Shown here piece by piece: positions 1 to 12,500 of a DNA stretch of 64,000 nt. Numbering within the stretch: the stretch's first letter is position 1; each line of letters opens with the position of its first letter. Source of the DNA: Zeugodacus cucurbitae (lineage: Eukaryota; Arthropoda; Insecta; Diptera; Tephritidae); the NCBI RefSeq assembly GCF_028554725.1, contig NC_071667.1, positions 86,652,001 through 86,716,000 on the forward strand, read 5' to 3'. A model generated the notes under the pieces. That model ran no database searches. It saw only the letters and a list, made by a program, of their open reading frames with translations, and was not told the DNA's origin. Position numbers and translations under genes: made by a program.

Positions 1-1818
1 CTGCAGGGACACTCCCACTCACCTCCTCGCGAAGTCACTCCGCGAAGTTTGTTTGTTGTTGCAATGTGTTCATTAAAATATTTATTATGTTTGCAGAGCT
101 TTCGCAGAAAGGATGCAAAGCCAAATCGAGGATTCCCGCTCGAGCGTTAATTAGTCAACAGTGACTTTTATGAGCCAGCTTTTAGTGCCGTTAAAACATT
201 CTTTGGTGATTTTACGCGCTTTCACTCAAATTTGGAATAATTTTGATAATGAATTTACTCTGAAGAGATTTTGTTAAATGCGTGTTTGAAGTTTTCTATT
301 TGGCTCTATAACTTTTGAGTGGTGCTGTGTAAACATTTGTGCGCCACTAAGCTAATAACTGTAAATAAGAGAACCGACTTCAAAGCTTTTCAAGTTTATA
401 TTCGCAAAGTGAAAGTGAGCAAAATAATAAGTTAAAGTGATAAAAATGTGCTTTAAATATAATATGACAGGACCAAAATATAGTAATTGGTATTAGATAA
501 AGATAAAGCTCTTCAAACAGGAGAACTCAATTTTTATTTATTTGGTTTCACTAAATTTATTTCAAATCCCGTTTCCTATTCGGGCAACTCGAAATATTCG
601 CACTGCCTATTTAAGCATCAGAAAAAGTGACCATTTCTCTCCAACATATTGATATTGTTTATTACTTTCCGCATTACAACAAAAACTATTTAGTCCTAGT
701 ATATTCAACATTCCCCCTTTCTCGGATGAACAGAACCTGGCGCAGGCTCCGTAACGAGTCCTTGTAGCAGCGCTGCGCATTTTGCTGGGTAATAAATGAT
801 GGCAAAATCTGATGAACCAGCCATTGAAGCGCGTAATCAAAGTGCCAGCAACAAACACAAACACGCCGCTCGGCAACTGTGAAAGCTGCACAATCATCCA
901 GGCAGGCGATTGAGGCTGCAGGCTTGAGGCCATGGCAGCGGCTGTCAGTTGCCAGCAAGCGCCAATAACCACAGCAGCAGCGTGAAACATCATAAATTAC
1001 ACGACGTCCTCAACATGACAACCATAAAACACCGTTCGCCGAATGTTGCCAACGGCTCGCAACATGTTGCCAAGCAAGAAGTCAGATACCAAGAGCGTTT
1101 GGATATTGTACAATAATAAAAATGCAATAATAACAACAATAATGTTCACTGAAAGAACGAACGGACATGTATTGACGTAGAGACAATAAACGGCGGAGAA
1201 TATTATGAGGCAAAAATGGTAAAACAAATAAATTGTGAACACCTCAAAACGAGAGACGCTTTGCGACCAACGGTATTACATCTAAATACTCTTAAAGCCT
1301 TTTCTTGCCTTTTGTGAGTTAGTTTGAGTGTTTGAGTTAAGCAGGTTAAGCTAATGGTTGGCTCTTCAGTCACTTGAAAAAGTGCTGCTCGAACGTATTA
1401 CGGCGAGGTGATAATGAAAACAAATTTGCTTTGAGTCCCCAATTTCACTTGTAAAGAGTGGAGAAATGAAAAGGTGAACCCAATACCAAGGGTCTTCCTT
1501 TGACATTTGAAACTGGAGGGTTATCGCTTAACGGTTTATCCCCAAAATATGAATCGTTCAGAATTTCACGGTGTTTCCTTTTAAATTTTATTTCAGCAAT
1601 ATGCGTGTGGAATATTTGCAGCACCCCCACAAGGAGCTTTGATGAGCACAAGCGTTTTCCAATTGCTCGAATTGCGCTCGAATTCAATTTTGTCGGCTCG
1701 CTGTTCGGTGTTTTATTGCTGTTTATGTGGTGAATGTCGCTATTAGCGAGTGGCAAATTACCAACCAACTTCGGCAGCAAAAGCGAGCAAAAAACTAATT
1801 GCCTCCACACGTGTGAAC

Positions 1819-1837
1819 ATGCACGTAGGACGTGCAT
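1819..1837. repeat. short perfect inverted repeat
   Basis: ATGCACGT at 1819-1826 is repeated as its reverse complement at 1830-1837 around a 3-base spacer. It contains CACGT/ACGTG cores on both strands and sits just before the TG tract. It could be a chance palindrome or a binding site for a bHLH-type dimer; the sequence alone cannot decide. Confidence 0.6.
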
Positions 1838-1838
1838 A

Positions 1839-1860
1839 TGTGTGTGTGTGTGCGTGCGTG
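1839..1860. repeat. (TG)n microsatellite
   Basis: A TG dinucleotide tract with CG interruptions at its 3' end (TGCGTGCGTG). It gives spurious Thr/His repeats in translated frames of the opposite strand. Confidence 0.9.
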
Positions 1861-4800
1861 AACGCAGGTGATGCAACGTGGCACCTTTGACACTTAATGA
1901 GATTTCGCTATTTTCCATCACTGCCAAAAGCAGAACAACAACAACAACGAAAATGTTGCCGGACATGCAATAGCAGCAGCAGCAAAAACAATTTGTTTGC
2001 GCACACGATGGTCCGTTATTAACTATTTGTTGTTGTTGGCTCGTAAATGCATTTAAAGCGCTTAGCCCAACTGGCCGCAAATACATTTTCCATTATAATT
2101 TAGACTCGATGGTGGTGTGGGGACATCACAGAATGCTGGAACCAGGGCTCGATCATGCGTTGGATATTAGATATGTATGACTAAATCTAGATCCGCATCT
2201 CTTAAAAAAAATACTAAGAGGCTTCCACTGGAAAAGCGGTCTACAAGCGGATTAAAATACTTTTCTGTTGACGCCACAACCGAAGACGGAGCTAAGGTGA
2301 TGGGGATCCGCATGCAAACTTCCAACCTTCACATCTGCAAACTGGAAGCTCAAATTCTGTTGAAGTCAAACAAAAGTTCCACGCAGTGAAATTAAATTGC
2401 AGACAACAAAATACATTTGTTTATGAGCAAAGTTTATGCCTCTGCTGCATGCAACACATAAGTGAGTTTATTAAGTGCGTGCCAGAAGCCGCCTCGAGTT
2501 GCGCTGCACGAGAGCGACATGTCGAAAGTTGAAGCAGCCAATAAAGGAACAACGGTACAGTCATATAAACACATGTAGAGCCACATATGCTGGAATGTGA
2601 TGCTAGCGCTGTGACTGACGAGAAACTCCAGCAACTGAAAAGTTTCAATAAAGTCTAGCTTTTCAGACACGTTTGTAGATTTCTCGTTCTATTTTTGGTA
2701 TTTAAAAAATCACATGCAAACTTGCAATAACTGCCACGGAGAAGCTGTGAAGAATCAATCTGAAAGTCTTACAATGTTTTTAATATCCACCTCTTCTGAC
2801 AGTTTTTCTTTCATTGAGGAAACATAATTTTTTATAAGAAGAAAACTCCAGCGTTTAAACATCGATTGTTTCGCCAGTTAACCAGTTACCTTGCACATAA
2901 AGCTTGATATCAAACGCTGCTGCGGCTGCGGACAGCATTTCAAAGACAAAGGGTCGCCTACACCACTCCGGACTCCAGTAAGAATAATGCCGCTACAACA
3001 ACTGCTACGCTGTGACAGTTCATTACATAACTGATTACCGCCGGCGTTATTTGCGTCAAAATGGAAAAGCTTGGGTCTTATGTGCGCCACAAGTATTTGT
3101 TGCCCAGTTTTCTTATCATCGCTTATTGTAAGTCAGCTGCTTAGTTGCCACAGCAGGGGGCTCGCACTTGTTTCTGCTTGCGTCGTCTTTGCGGGTGGCC
3201 TCCATTCTTCGTGTTCTTCCACAGATTGCTGGTGCGCTGGCTACTGCACTCACTCAGCGCGACACAACAGCACGTCTGTTGACGCAACTGGCGTATTTAA
3301 TTTAATGTGCAACATCAGTGCCTGACACACATCTAAGTAAATAACAGAAACAACGACTGCAATAAAAATGAAGGCGGAAAGCAAGCTGCCACCTGAGAAA
3401 CTACTTAACATCCATGAACGTTATGTACTTGTAACACGCTGCTGATTTAAATGGCTGAAGTGCACCACCACCCTCGTATGAGTATATTTACTCAGCAGAT
3501 GTGCACACATGCATGCCCACACACACACACTCTTCCATATGTATGTGAGTATAAAGATGTGTTCTCAGGCGAATCCCCGCAGCCCCTTTCTCTTTCTGGC
3601 ATTCAGCGTAAATTGACGTATTAAATTGAATACTTAATGACATTAAGTGCGCACGGTTGCACATAACGCGACATTTTCGCTGCTCTTCGATGCTGAGAAT
3701 CTTGCTTTTGTCCCGCTACATGCTACATGCTACCTTGTTGTGTGTGTAGGTTTTCTCAAGCCTCTGCTGACGAAGTGTTTTTAAGAAAGTGCATATTAAT
3801 TACAACGACGCATAAATCTTAAATTTATTACACGTAGATATGCGTAGGAAAGCATAAAGCAATTGGGACAGCGCAGAGCGCTTCGGGAAATTGCTTCCTT
3901 ACCTTCCAGCTCTAATTGAGTTTACTCTTAAGATCTTCGGCTACAGTTCTCTGGCTATTTACGTAGGTGCCAATGAGTTCATTATCGCATTATAGTATAT
4001 GTTCTACTGCTATTACTACTACTCCATTGAGACTCATGTTTAATGTAAAATAATGCCATAAATAGTAACTATTTTGGCTTTGAACATTTTAAATTTGGAT
4101 ACTTCAGCAGGCTTTGCTGTACTACTTTGCTCTCAATTAATACTTTAGGAGTGTATGAGAGATGTTATAAAATGAGGCTGTCACTAGAGTTATAACTGAA
4201 ATGCTTTTTTGAAAAATAATACCAGAAAGTAAAATAACCCTAGAATGTGTGGAAATGGGAAGATTTGAAAGGCCGCCTTTAACGTCCCATCTGGTTCACC
4301 AGTTATTTCAATTTAAGTGCGAAAGCTAAGAGAATGTCTAAAAGACGTGTTTGCCAATGTCCATAAATAAATATTCAAAAATAAATATTCATAAATACGT
4401 CATTTTTAATAATGGTCAAGATGAATCTTTAAAATTTCGAAATGCTAGCAAAAGGCGACTCTCATCCGCACCGCCAGAACATTCCTCCATCGTATGCTTA
4501 GTACAGACACCGAATTCGGTGGTAAATGTTAGTATATTGAAACACTCAATTTGCATTTAAAATTTAAAAGGCAAACAAATGCAGCAATTTATTTTGATAT
4601 TTGCCAAAAATCACCGTCGCCATCAATTACAATTTCTAAAATGTTTTTTTGCTCACATATGTATATGTGAAGCTTACTCAGTGTTGCTAAGCGCATCAGT
4701 CGGGAGTGCATTTGGACAAAAGCGAAGCAAATTTCCATAAATAAATAAAACCAAAGCAGAAAATAGCAAACGGCGAGCAGTCTGACGACATCATCAATAA

Positions 4801-5694
4801 CGGTGCCAGCGTCCATTAAATAATATGTCGGGTCTGTTAGAGAACAAACGCTTGATCTATTAATCAACACATACAGCTAATACGGCATATTGTTGTTGCA
4901 AGGCAATGACTGCAACTGGACGGGCATCCAGACTTTATTTTTCACCATATTACAACTCTAGTGCAGATGAATACAATCATTCATATCCAAAATGCTAATG
5001 ATGACCCTGCACGAGACGCCGTTGGCGAGAGTTCGACGCAGGCGAGTTGAAAGACGTAAGCACTATTCGACCATTCGGCTGAAATGCGGTGTTCTAGATG
5101 TGATATGACAGCAGGTTCGAAATTTGTAAACAGAATGTCAATATGTCAATATGTCAACATGACAAACAATTTTAAGTGGTGGCGACTGCACCTGTCCCAC
5201 TCATTTCAATCACACACACATATATGCAAAATATGATGATATGTTTGTGTGGGCGGATGATGCTGATCTGCATGCCCCGAGGGTTCTGACGAAGTTTTGG
5301 CTCAGTGTTTATTGCAGTAGCCTTCGCCTCTTTAATTCGAAAACCGTTCACTGTTGCCACAGAAGCGGCCATATTGTCATTGGTGAAGGAACCGATATGC
5401 AAATTGCCATTCATTATATGCAACACTTTGGGATGACGAAAATCTTTAGTGCTTTGAGAGGTGGAAGAAAGGTAGAGGTATATAGAAACCATATCTTCTG
5501 AGGAGGGAGCATGATTTATTATTTTACATTATGGATAAAGATCACCAACTTTTTTATTACCCGATTTCAAAGAGTTTACATAAATAAATTGAAATTATCA
5601 CCATCAAAATCGGAAAGCGAGTGCCGCTTTATATTGCAAAATATTCAGCTATTTTATTAATTTTTAGACTACCGTTCAACAATGTTGCACTTAC

Positions 5695-5777
5695 CTCAAT
5701 ATGTTGCAATGAATTTTTAATTGCCTTCCTCTGCCAAAACCGCAATTGCCCTTCGCCGCCAGAAAGTGTGGATGCAA
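5695..5777 (-). other. candidate internal exon (83 nt)
   Basis: On the minus strand the segment is preceded by a long pyrimidine tract ending ATTTTTACTTACAG and followed directly by GTAAGTGC after the exon end TTGAG, close to an ideal acceptor and donor pair. Two of three frames are open throughout. One reads ASTLSGGEGQ, then a basic helix-like stretch ending KNSLQHIE; the other starts LHPHFLAAKG. I recognise no family. The frame starting LHPHF is the one continued by the candidate exon at 60498-60639. The mini-me-like repeat starts about 70 bases away on the upstream (minus-strand) side. Chance occurrence is possible in AT-rich fly DNA, so this is inference from splice signals only. Confidence 0.35.
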
Positions 5778-5849
5778 CTGTAAGTAAAAATAAGAAAACA
5801 AAAAGACGCTTTAGCTTAAGTGCTTATGGAAGCAGAAATAAATAAGAAC

Positions 5850-6975
5850 AAGTAAGGAAGGGCTAAGTTCGGGTGTAACCGAACATTTTATACTCTCGCA
5901 ATTTATTTATTTAACTTTATTTATATTATATAATACACAATTTGACCCACATATTCGTCATATGGGGCCTCAAAAACCTATGGTCCGATTTCGGCGATTT
6001 TTAGAATGGGGCTGCCACACTATTAACATAGTATTTGTGCAAAGTTCTGCACCGATATCTTCACTAGTACTTACTTTATATATTGTAAAGTAAACGATTC
6101 AGATTGTCTTCAAATTTCTGGTATATAGGAAGTAGGCGTGGTTGTGAAGCGATTTGGCCTATTTTAACAACATATCATTGGGATGTAAGGAAACTATTAC
6201 AAACCAAAGTTTTATTGAAATCGGTCAAGTAGTTCCTGAGATATGGTTTTTGACCCATAAGTGGGCGACGCCACGCCCATTTTCCATTTTGTAAAAAATT
6301 CTGAGTGCAGCTTTCATCTGCCATTTCTTATGTGAAATTTAGTGTTTCTGACATTTTTCGTTAGTGAGTTAACCCACTTTTAGTAATTTTCAACCGAACC
6401 TTTGTATGGGAGGTGGCCGTGGTTATGATCCGATTTCTTTCATTTTTGGACTGTATTAGGAAGTGGGTAAAAAAACGACTGCAGAAAGTTTGGTTTATAT
6501 AGCTCTATTGGTTTGCGAGATATGTACAAAAAACTTAGTAGGGGGCGGGGTCACGCCCACTTTTCCAAAAAAAATACATCCAAATGTGCCCCTCCCTAAT
6601 GGGATCCTATGTTTCAAATTTTATTTCCATAGCTTTATTTATGGCTTAGTTATGGCACTTTATGTGTTTTCGGTTTTCGCCATTTTGTGGGCGTGGCAGT
6701 GGTCCGATTTTGCTCATTTTCGAAAGGTGCCAAGAAATAAGTATGCCAAGTTTCATCAAGATATCTTAATTTTTATTCAAGTTACAGCTTGACAGACGGA
6801 CGGACGGACGGACAGACAGACATTCGGATTTGAACTCCACTCTTCACCCTTATCACTTTGGTATATATAACCCTATATCTAACTCGTTTAGTTTTGGGTG
6901 TTACAAACAACCGTTATGTGAACAAAACTGTAATACTCTCTTTCGCAACATTTGTTGCGAGAGTATAAAAATTTA
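5850..6975 (+). mobile_element. mini-me-like interspersed repeat
   Basis: About 1.1 kb with no real ORF. It opens with a hairpin (GTTCGG at 5867-5872, CCGAAC at 5879-5884) followed by TATACTCTCGCAA. It ends with a hairpin whose last arm is TTGCGAGAGTATAAAA (6955-6970), so the sequence near the start recurs inverted at the end. Inside are several phrases of the type CACGCCCACTTTT and CCGATTT and a GACG/GACA tract. A (GTCY)n tract inside a short non-coding mobile repeat is what was described for dipteran mini-me elements, which are often linked to the non-autonomous DINE/Helitron-like group; that assignment is by resemblance from memory. The 109-codon open frame starting at 6463 is an artefact of the repeat. 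Confidence 0.75.
6791..6821 (+). repeat. GACG/GACA tetranucleotide tract
   Basis: A run of about eight GAC(G/A) units inside the interspersed repeat, near its 3' end. It corresponds to (GTCY)n on the other strand, the proto-microsatellite typical of mini-me-type elements. Confidence 0.85.
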
Positions 6976-7829
6976 AAAGACGAAAACAAGATTTATGTTC
7001 TGTACTCAGCTGAGCAACTAAATAGGTAGGTACACATAGGAATAATTTGTGGAGACATACCCAGCCTTCAATTATTGTAAGTAGTATTTCACATATAATA
7101 TAGAAAATCTTCTTAGAAATCCACTTAGAACACTTCCAGCTGATGTGGCATAAACTGACTGGAACAAAGTAATTGCCTCAGTAAAAGCGAGCTTGATGAG
7201 ATGAAGTCAGAGCCAATCAGCATTGCAGCTTGAAGTGTCTTTCAATAATAATATTTTATCTACTTACGAAAGCAATAAAAACATGATTATACTTTATTTG
7301 CCGATGTTGGATCGAATGATTGGCTCACTGCCCGGCCGTGAACACAACTGTTGCAAGCAGCAGCAGCTCGTTCTAAGGGTCTTTGAGGCGTAGGAGACTT
7401 TCTGCATTGAAAAGAGGGACACAAAGCGTCCATTTACACACTTTTCGATTTAGTTGCGCATAAACGAAAAATTAAATTTTCATCGCATTTACCATGTGCA
7501 AAGTCAACAAGCAATGGCGTCTGTGGGGTCTGTAGAGCAGAGTGGTAGAGAGAAGATTAATGAACTTGAAGTAAGGTGAATAGAAAAGAAATTGGAAAAC
7601 TTTCAAGAACAGACGCAAATGATTGGACGAAGGACACAAACAGTGAAATAACGCTGTGCATGTCGCCGAAGGCCGCTGGTGAGAGTGGGCGACCAAATTG
7701 AACAGTTGAAACGTTAGCCACAAATACTCGCGCAGCTCAAAGTGGGAATGACTTTGGAACTTTGTTTGGCTCAGTGCCTTAAATACTGCAAAAATTTATG
7801 AAATCTAAATTATCTGAGAAGGGTTTTGT

Positions 7830-7852
7830 CTTCGGGGGTTATTCCCCCGAAG
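7830..7852. other. GC-rich perfect hairpin
   Basis: CTTCGGGGG pairs perfectly with CCCCCGAAG around the loop TTATT. Two more outer pairs (one G-U) extend the stem to 11 bp. It is conspicuous in an AT-rich surrounding. No T-run follows, and terminators of this kind are not used by insect RNA polymerase II. Function unknown. Confidence 0.7.
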
Positions 7853-8222
7853 GCTTCAGGAGGAAGGAATCAATTTAAGGGCGATACTTTACTAAGCTTC
7901 GAACAACACTGATTTCCATGCACATACCTCCGTTCCGTTCAATGGGCGTGAGGCATGGTTGCCACTCTTTAGTATACTTTTTAGCTGGGGCTTTTACAGC
8001 TTTAAGATCCTACCCCGCATGGTAGGAGTGTGCACTTAAACAATGGATTATTTAAGTTATTTAACTCGAATCCCCTAATATGTCAATCGGTATTATGTAA
8101 CAAAGCAGAGTAAACAAACAAATAGCGACTGCCGAGTAAACAATGTTTGAGCGTTGCCAGAGGCAATGGCAGCGGAGTCTATGTCATTATTTGCTCTCAC
8201 TGGTGGGCCACTAGTGAAGCCA

Positions 8223-8223
<1 letters not shown>

Positions 8224-8254
<31 letters not shown>
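8224..8254. repeat. (CA)n microsatellite
   Basis: Uninterrupted CA run of about 15 units, the longest pure dinucleotide tract I see in the window, followed by TCACAC. Confidence 0.95.
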
Positions 8255-8260
<6 letters not shown>

Positions 8261-8563
8261 ATTCTCTGGCGTTATTGGCTTTCAATGTTTATTTATCATT
8301 ATATACGTGCGCTATTGTTGTTTATTTATGATTTTGCCTCCACTTTATTTGTTGACAATTTTCGCATGCCAAACGCCGCCTTTCACACCACCCATCACAA
8401 CAAATTTTCCAAATAATTCAGCAGTTAAGCAGCTACAAAATTTAATTTCATATCGAATTTCCATTATGGAATTCTCAGCATATTTGTTGTCAGCTTGTCT
8501 GCTTGTCAGCCTGACTCCGGGCTGGGACTGGCTCTGCTCTCGGCTGGCTGCCGACGCGTGCTG

Positions 8564-8587
8564 CTCTGTCTATCTGTCTGTCTGTCA
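8564..8587. repeat. (TCTG)n-rich patch
   Basis: Imperfect TCTG/TCTA units within a pyrimidine-rich patch (GCTCTG, CTGTCT repeats) starting near 8490. Simple sequence only. Confidence 0.75.
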
Positions 8588-8672
8588 CTGAAGTGCTTAG
8601 AATGTCACTTGAGTCAACATTTTGGCAAGTGTTTAACTCAATGCATACAGAAATGTTTACTTCTACGTGTTT

Positions 8673-8703
8673 ATGTGTATGTGTGTGTGTGTGTGCGTGT
8701 GAG
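8673..8703. repeat. (TG)n microsatellite
   Basis: TG-rich tract with one TA and one CG interruption (TGTGTATGTGTG, then GTGCGTGTG). Confidence 0.9.
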
Positions 8704-8883
8704 TAAATATGTTTATAAAATGTGTGCGAATGCCCGTAATTGTTCTCATTGTGCTGACGCCTATTGTTCGTTCGATTGATGGCAGCATTTGCGTGCGTTA
8801 AGTGTGTTTGCCTATCAGCGCAGGCATCCGAATGCATTATTCTACATACATACTTATATATATGATTCTGTATTTACTTTCAG

Positions 8884-9009
8884 TGATTTCGTTGCAGAGC
8901 TTGCAAGGCACGGAAAGTGCATTTCATTACTATTTATTTGAGAAACAACAGTTAAATGATTACTACCGCCATCCAGCGCCTCAGCTTACACAAGTATTCA
9001 TGACAGAAG
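8884..9009 (+). other. candidate internal coding exon (126 or 112 nt)
   Basis: A pyrimidine-rich stretch ending TATTTACTTTCAG precedes 8884, and a second usable acceptor GTTGCAG ends at 8897. The segment ends TGACAGAAG at 9009 and is followed at once by GTAAGTAAGG, a strong donor. The frame is open throughout and reads SLQGTESAFHYYLFEKQQ, then LNDYYRHPAPQLTQVFMTE, a mixed protein-like composition unlike the low-complexity frames elsewhere. The stop comes only two codons into the putative intron. I do not recognise the family. It lies on the opposite strand to the candidate exons at 5695-5777 and 60498-60639, so it would belong to another transcript, or one set is fortuitous. Confidence 0.35.
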
Positions 9010-12000
9010 GTAAGTAAGGAGATCCCGAAAGAAACTGCAGAAAATTCATTAAAATACTTGCAAGACTACCACAATATTTCCTACAAAAAATCAATAAAGT
9101 AGATTACACATAGACTAAAATCTTGGAGATCCTCCACATCGGTTCTAATACTCGTACTTCACGTTGCAGGGAGATTATGAAATACTCCAGGATTAACCAT
9201 CGCAGTCGAATAAACTTTTTAGTAAACTTTTGGGGAAAATGTTGCAACACTTTTTTTTTAAATCTCTTACAACTCTTGACCTAGATTACCATAAACTAAG
9301 ATATGTCTTTGAATGATACTATGAACCACTAAAGGATGATTTACTTTTGACTGCTGAATTTAGTAAGAATTCCTACCACCAAGAAGAAGAGATGGGACGC
9401 CGATCATTGACACTTCCAAAGTTTGGGTGTCAAATGACTGGGAACCGCTCCACTTTAGACCCAGTGCATTTACCGGCAGGGTTGCAACTACAATTACAGT
9501 TAAACATTAACTGTACATCACACATTGTTTACCAGCTCACATTTAATGACAGAAGCAAATGTTGATCCGTAATCGTGAAATGATTTCACTTTGTCAGTTG
9601 AGGACAAAGACAACATTTGCCGATGACTAAAATGATGAATATGGATTTGCATTACAATCGAGATTAATCAGACAATAAGTACAGTTGTGGAGCCTTGTAA
9701 ATACGAGTATGTCGCATGCTGACTGAGAGAGAATTTTAATTAAACGATGCATGCGTCTTCTTTGGCCTTGAAATCGGATCGGTGGTGCTGCTCGAATGTA
9801 ATTTCATAAAATTGCCGTAATGAATGGGGCAAAGCTGTCAAATTGATGCATTAATATGATTGCACATTATTCAAAACCAATTTGCGCAGAGCTGCAGAGC
9901 TTCAGAGGTGCACTAGTAGCAGCTGTGATTGAAATCAATGAGCATTCCGGAATAAATTTGTGGTTGCTTGCAGCTGTCGAGTGTGGACAAGCAGTCTCAA
10001 CATGACCACACGCATACACTTTGGGGACCTAATGACCAGCAAGAAGTGTCTTTCGATTGTGTTGAAGATGAACACTTCATCGCTTGTCTTCTTCTAGTCC
10101 AAGTCACACACATTCTCCCAAAGGCTGCCATACTTTCGGCTGTCGCACAGAATCTCTTCGGGTGATAAATTCTTAATTAGTGTGAATTGAAATGCTTCAC
10201 TTGCCAGCTCAGTTGGCTTAATTAATAGACCAAAGAAACACAGAAATGGAAATAGAAAAAGTTTAAGGGTAAATTTGGTAAATAAATAAATAAATACAAA
10301 AGTGAAGCAAAGTCAGCTTGCCAATAGAGTCTTTGCTGAAGTGTACACTGTGTTGAGTTGTTTAGGCTTAAAAGATGAATTGTCGCTTCTTTCGCTTCTA
10401 TGGGCTGCAAATTGCTGGAAAGCATTTTTGTTGTTTGTTTATTATTCTGAAGCACCTCTGTTATCTATGAACCGAAAGCTGTCATGCAAATACAGTTGAT
10501 ATGAAGTGTGTATGGCTCATTCTAATTCTTATGTCGGCCTCAAAATGTGCTGGAAAACATAAATTACACCTACTAATGGCCATAAACTGTCTTCTAATTG
10601 CCGCTGTTGGTGAGCGTTCGTGATAGCTCGTGTCGGTGGCTGTTGATGCCCTTGTTTATGTTCATGTTTGCGTTGATGATTTTTTGTTGTTGTATTTTTG
10701 ATGATGACACACGCGACAGTCGTTACACACATTATGGCATGCACGATAATACTGATTCGTATGTTTGTTGTTGTGCTATTAGTCGCTATTTTGTAGCCGG
10801 CCGACCGACCAGTTGTGTTAGTGCGCCCTCTACCGTACACAAATATGTATGCACCATATATTCTCTGATATAAATGACATTTGTTGGCGATTTACAGGCG
10901 ATGCACGTACGAATACTTTAACCACTATGAAATGGTTATTAATATTATAATTTAGTTAAAAAGCGACAACTGAGAAGACTTCATAAGTAGTGCTACTGAG
11001 CTTCATTTTAACATACATACTCTCCTATTCGGGGAAATATAATACTAATAGGCGCACAATTATGGAGATGCTGGGAACTTAATGTGCATTTAATGTGTTT
11101 ATCGACAAAAGTCTGTGAGTAGCGGCCGAAAGATATGTGCGAAAATAAAATGTTGCATATATGAGTGGACCGGATAACATAAACTGCCATTAGTTCAGGG
11201 AATTGTACTAATTGAGAAATTATAGTGTGGAGAATTTTATTATACCCCTACTGGAAGCGGATTTTCCAAAATACTTTGTTAAAGATGTCTAATAAAACTC
11301 ACACTTATACAGTGAAGGAGAAAAAATCGTTAATGAATGAAATATGCCTTCAAAGCTGTCCATTGTTTTTCTATCCCAAATAGAAGAACCTAAATGTTTA
11401 AGAAAACTCCGAACGGTTCGGCCACTCTACACTGTGTTGGCGGTCCCCGACATTCAATAGAATATGAATATCACTTACGAGCACACCTCTTATCAATTCG
11501 CTCAAATCTGAATTGAACATTCAATAGCCGCGTGAGTCGAGAGTTTAAGTAAAAACTTTCTGCTCTTTCACAAAATAAGAATTTCTTAATTTTCCATGCG
11601 CTATATTCAGAGTCATAAAGCAATCATCAATCATTATTATGCCTTTTCGGAGACAAAGCGCGGCGCAGACATGAAAACGATTTTCGTTTTTGTTTGAGTA
11701 ATTAATTCGAGGCAAGTTTATGAGCTGCTTAGAAATGAAAATTAAATGAAATGGCACAAGAAGATATTTCTATTAAAAAAGGTCATTTATGTTGCACATT
11801 AGTTGTTATTGTTGTTTCTTATCTTTTTTGTTATTTTGTGGCGCCTATTATTTGGTTTAAGCGCATAGACTTAATAAAGAATTTAATTCAAAATGTGCTT
11901 CAAATTCATCTAATCTTAAAACAGTGAAATAAATTACTTTAAGATAAGTATAACCAAAGAAAAAGGCTGGAACTGCTAGTTGAGGAATCGCTTTACAAAG

Positions 12001-12475
12001 TAAGTTTTGACTGAGAGTTCTCTGCATTTCCAACGCTTCATTTTCCGGTCGACTTGAGAGCACTTCATCAATATCAATAGTATTCAGTGAATAATACTCT
12101 AATTGGATCACTTGCTGTAGAATTGTATCACATATTTATAATTCCGTTAAATTCACTAGTCACATATAATTACTTGATTAAATGTCAGTTAATCGGATTA
12201 CTCGCTCATTACGACCGATTTGAAAATGCTCGGGAGCACACTTGAAATTTTACAAATACGAGTACACATGTAAATGCACACTCGAGTATGCATGGCATTT
12301 ACTACATAGTAGTACTACAATATGAATGATATTGACAAATTCCGAATTCAGCACGCGTGCTCTTGGCACTTTATGAGTTCACATTTCTAAGAAACTAATA
12401 ACAGTAGAGTGCATCGAGCGCTAATTTGCTGATTTAAGCATTTTGCATTATTCATTGTTAGCGTTTGCGGCTTAA

Positions 12476-12500
12476 GTTGTTGTTGTTGTTGTTGATGTTG
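12476..12500. repeat. (GTT)n tract
   Basis: Six GTT units followed by GATGTTG. Simple sequence of the TTG/CAA type that recurs throughout the window. Confidence 0.9.

Larger units (their letters stand above)
1..5694. other. non-coding stretch, no supported gene
   Basis: No open frame here has convincing coding character. Those present are short, hydrophobic or low in complexity, and none matches a family I know. The sequence around 400-450 (runs of AAAGTGA followed by AAAAATG) has the flavour of a fly 5' leader, but the ATG at 446 opens only 16 codons. A consensus-like minus-strand splice donor (GAG then GTGAGTGG) reads at 17-23 near the window edge without a visible partner acceptor. A TG tract and a short perfect hairpin lie near 1.82-1.86 kb and are listed separately. 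Confidence 0.6.
6976..8883. other. non-coding stretch with microsatellites
   Basis: No gene seen. It holds a GC-rich hairpin at 7830-7852, a CA tract at 8224-8254, a TCTG-rich patch near 8564-8587 and a TG tract near 8673-8703. Open frames crossing the CA and TG tracts encode only repeats and are not credible. The last 20 bases (TCTGTATTTACTTTCAG) look like the acceptor of the candidate exon that follows. Confidence 0.6.

Noticed and set aside
2891..3090. Minus-strand frame of about 68 codons ending AAG before GTAACTGG
   Set aside because: Donor is weaker than consensus and no acceptor with a pyrimidine tract precedes it.
6463..6792. 109-codon open frame with hydrophobic segment
   Set aside because: Lies wholly inside the non-coding interspersed repeat and is an artefact of its sequence.
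8224..8837. Frames with Thr/His repeats on both strands
   Set aside because: Produced by the CA and TG microsatellites.
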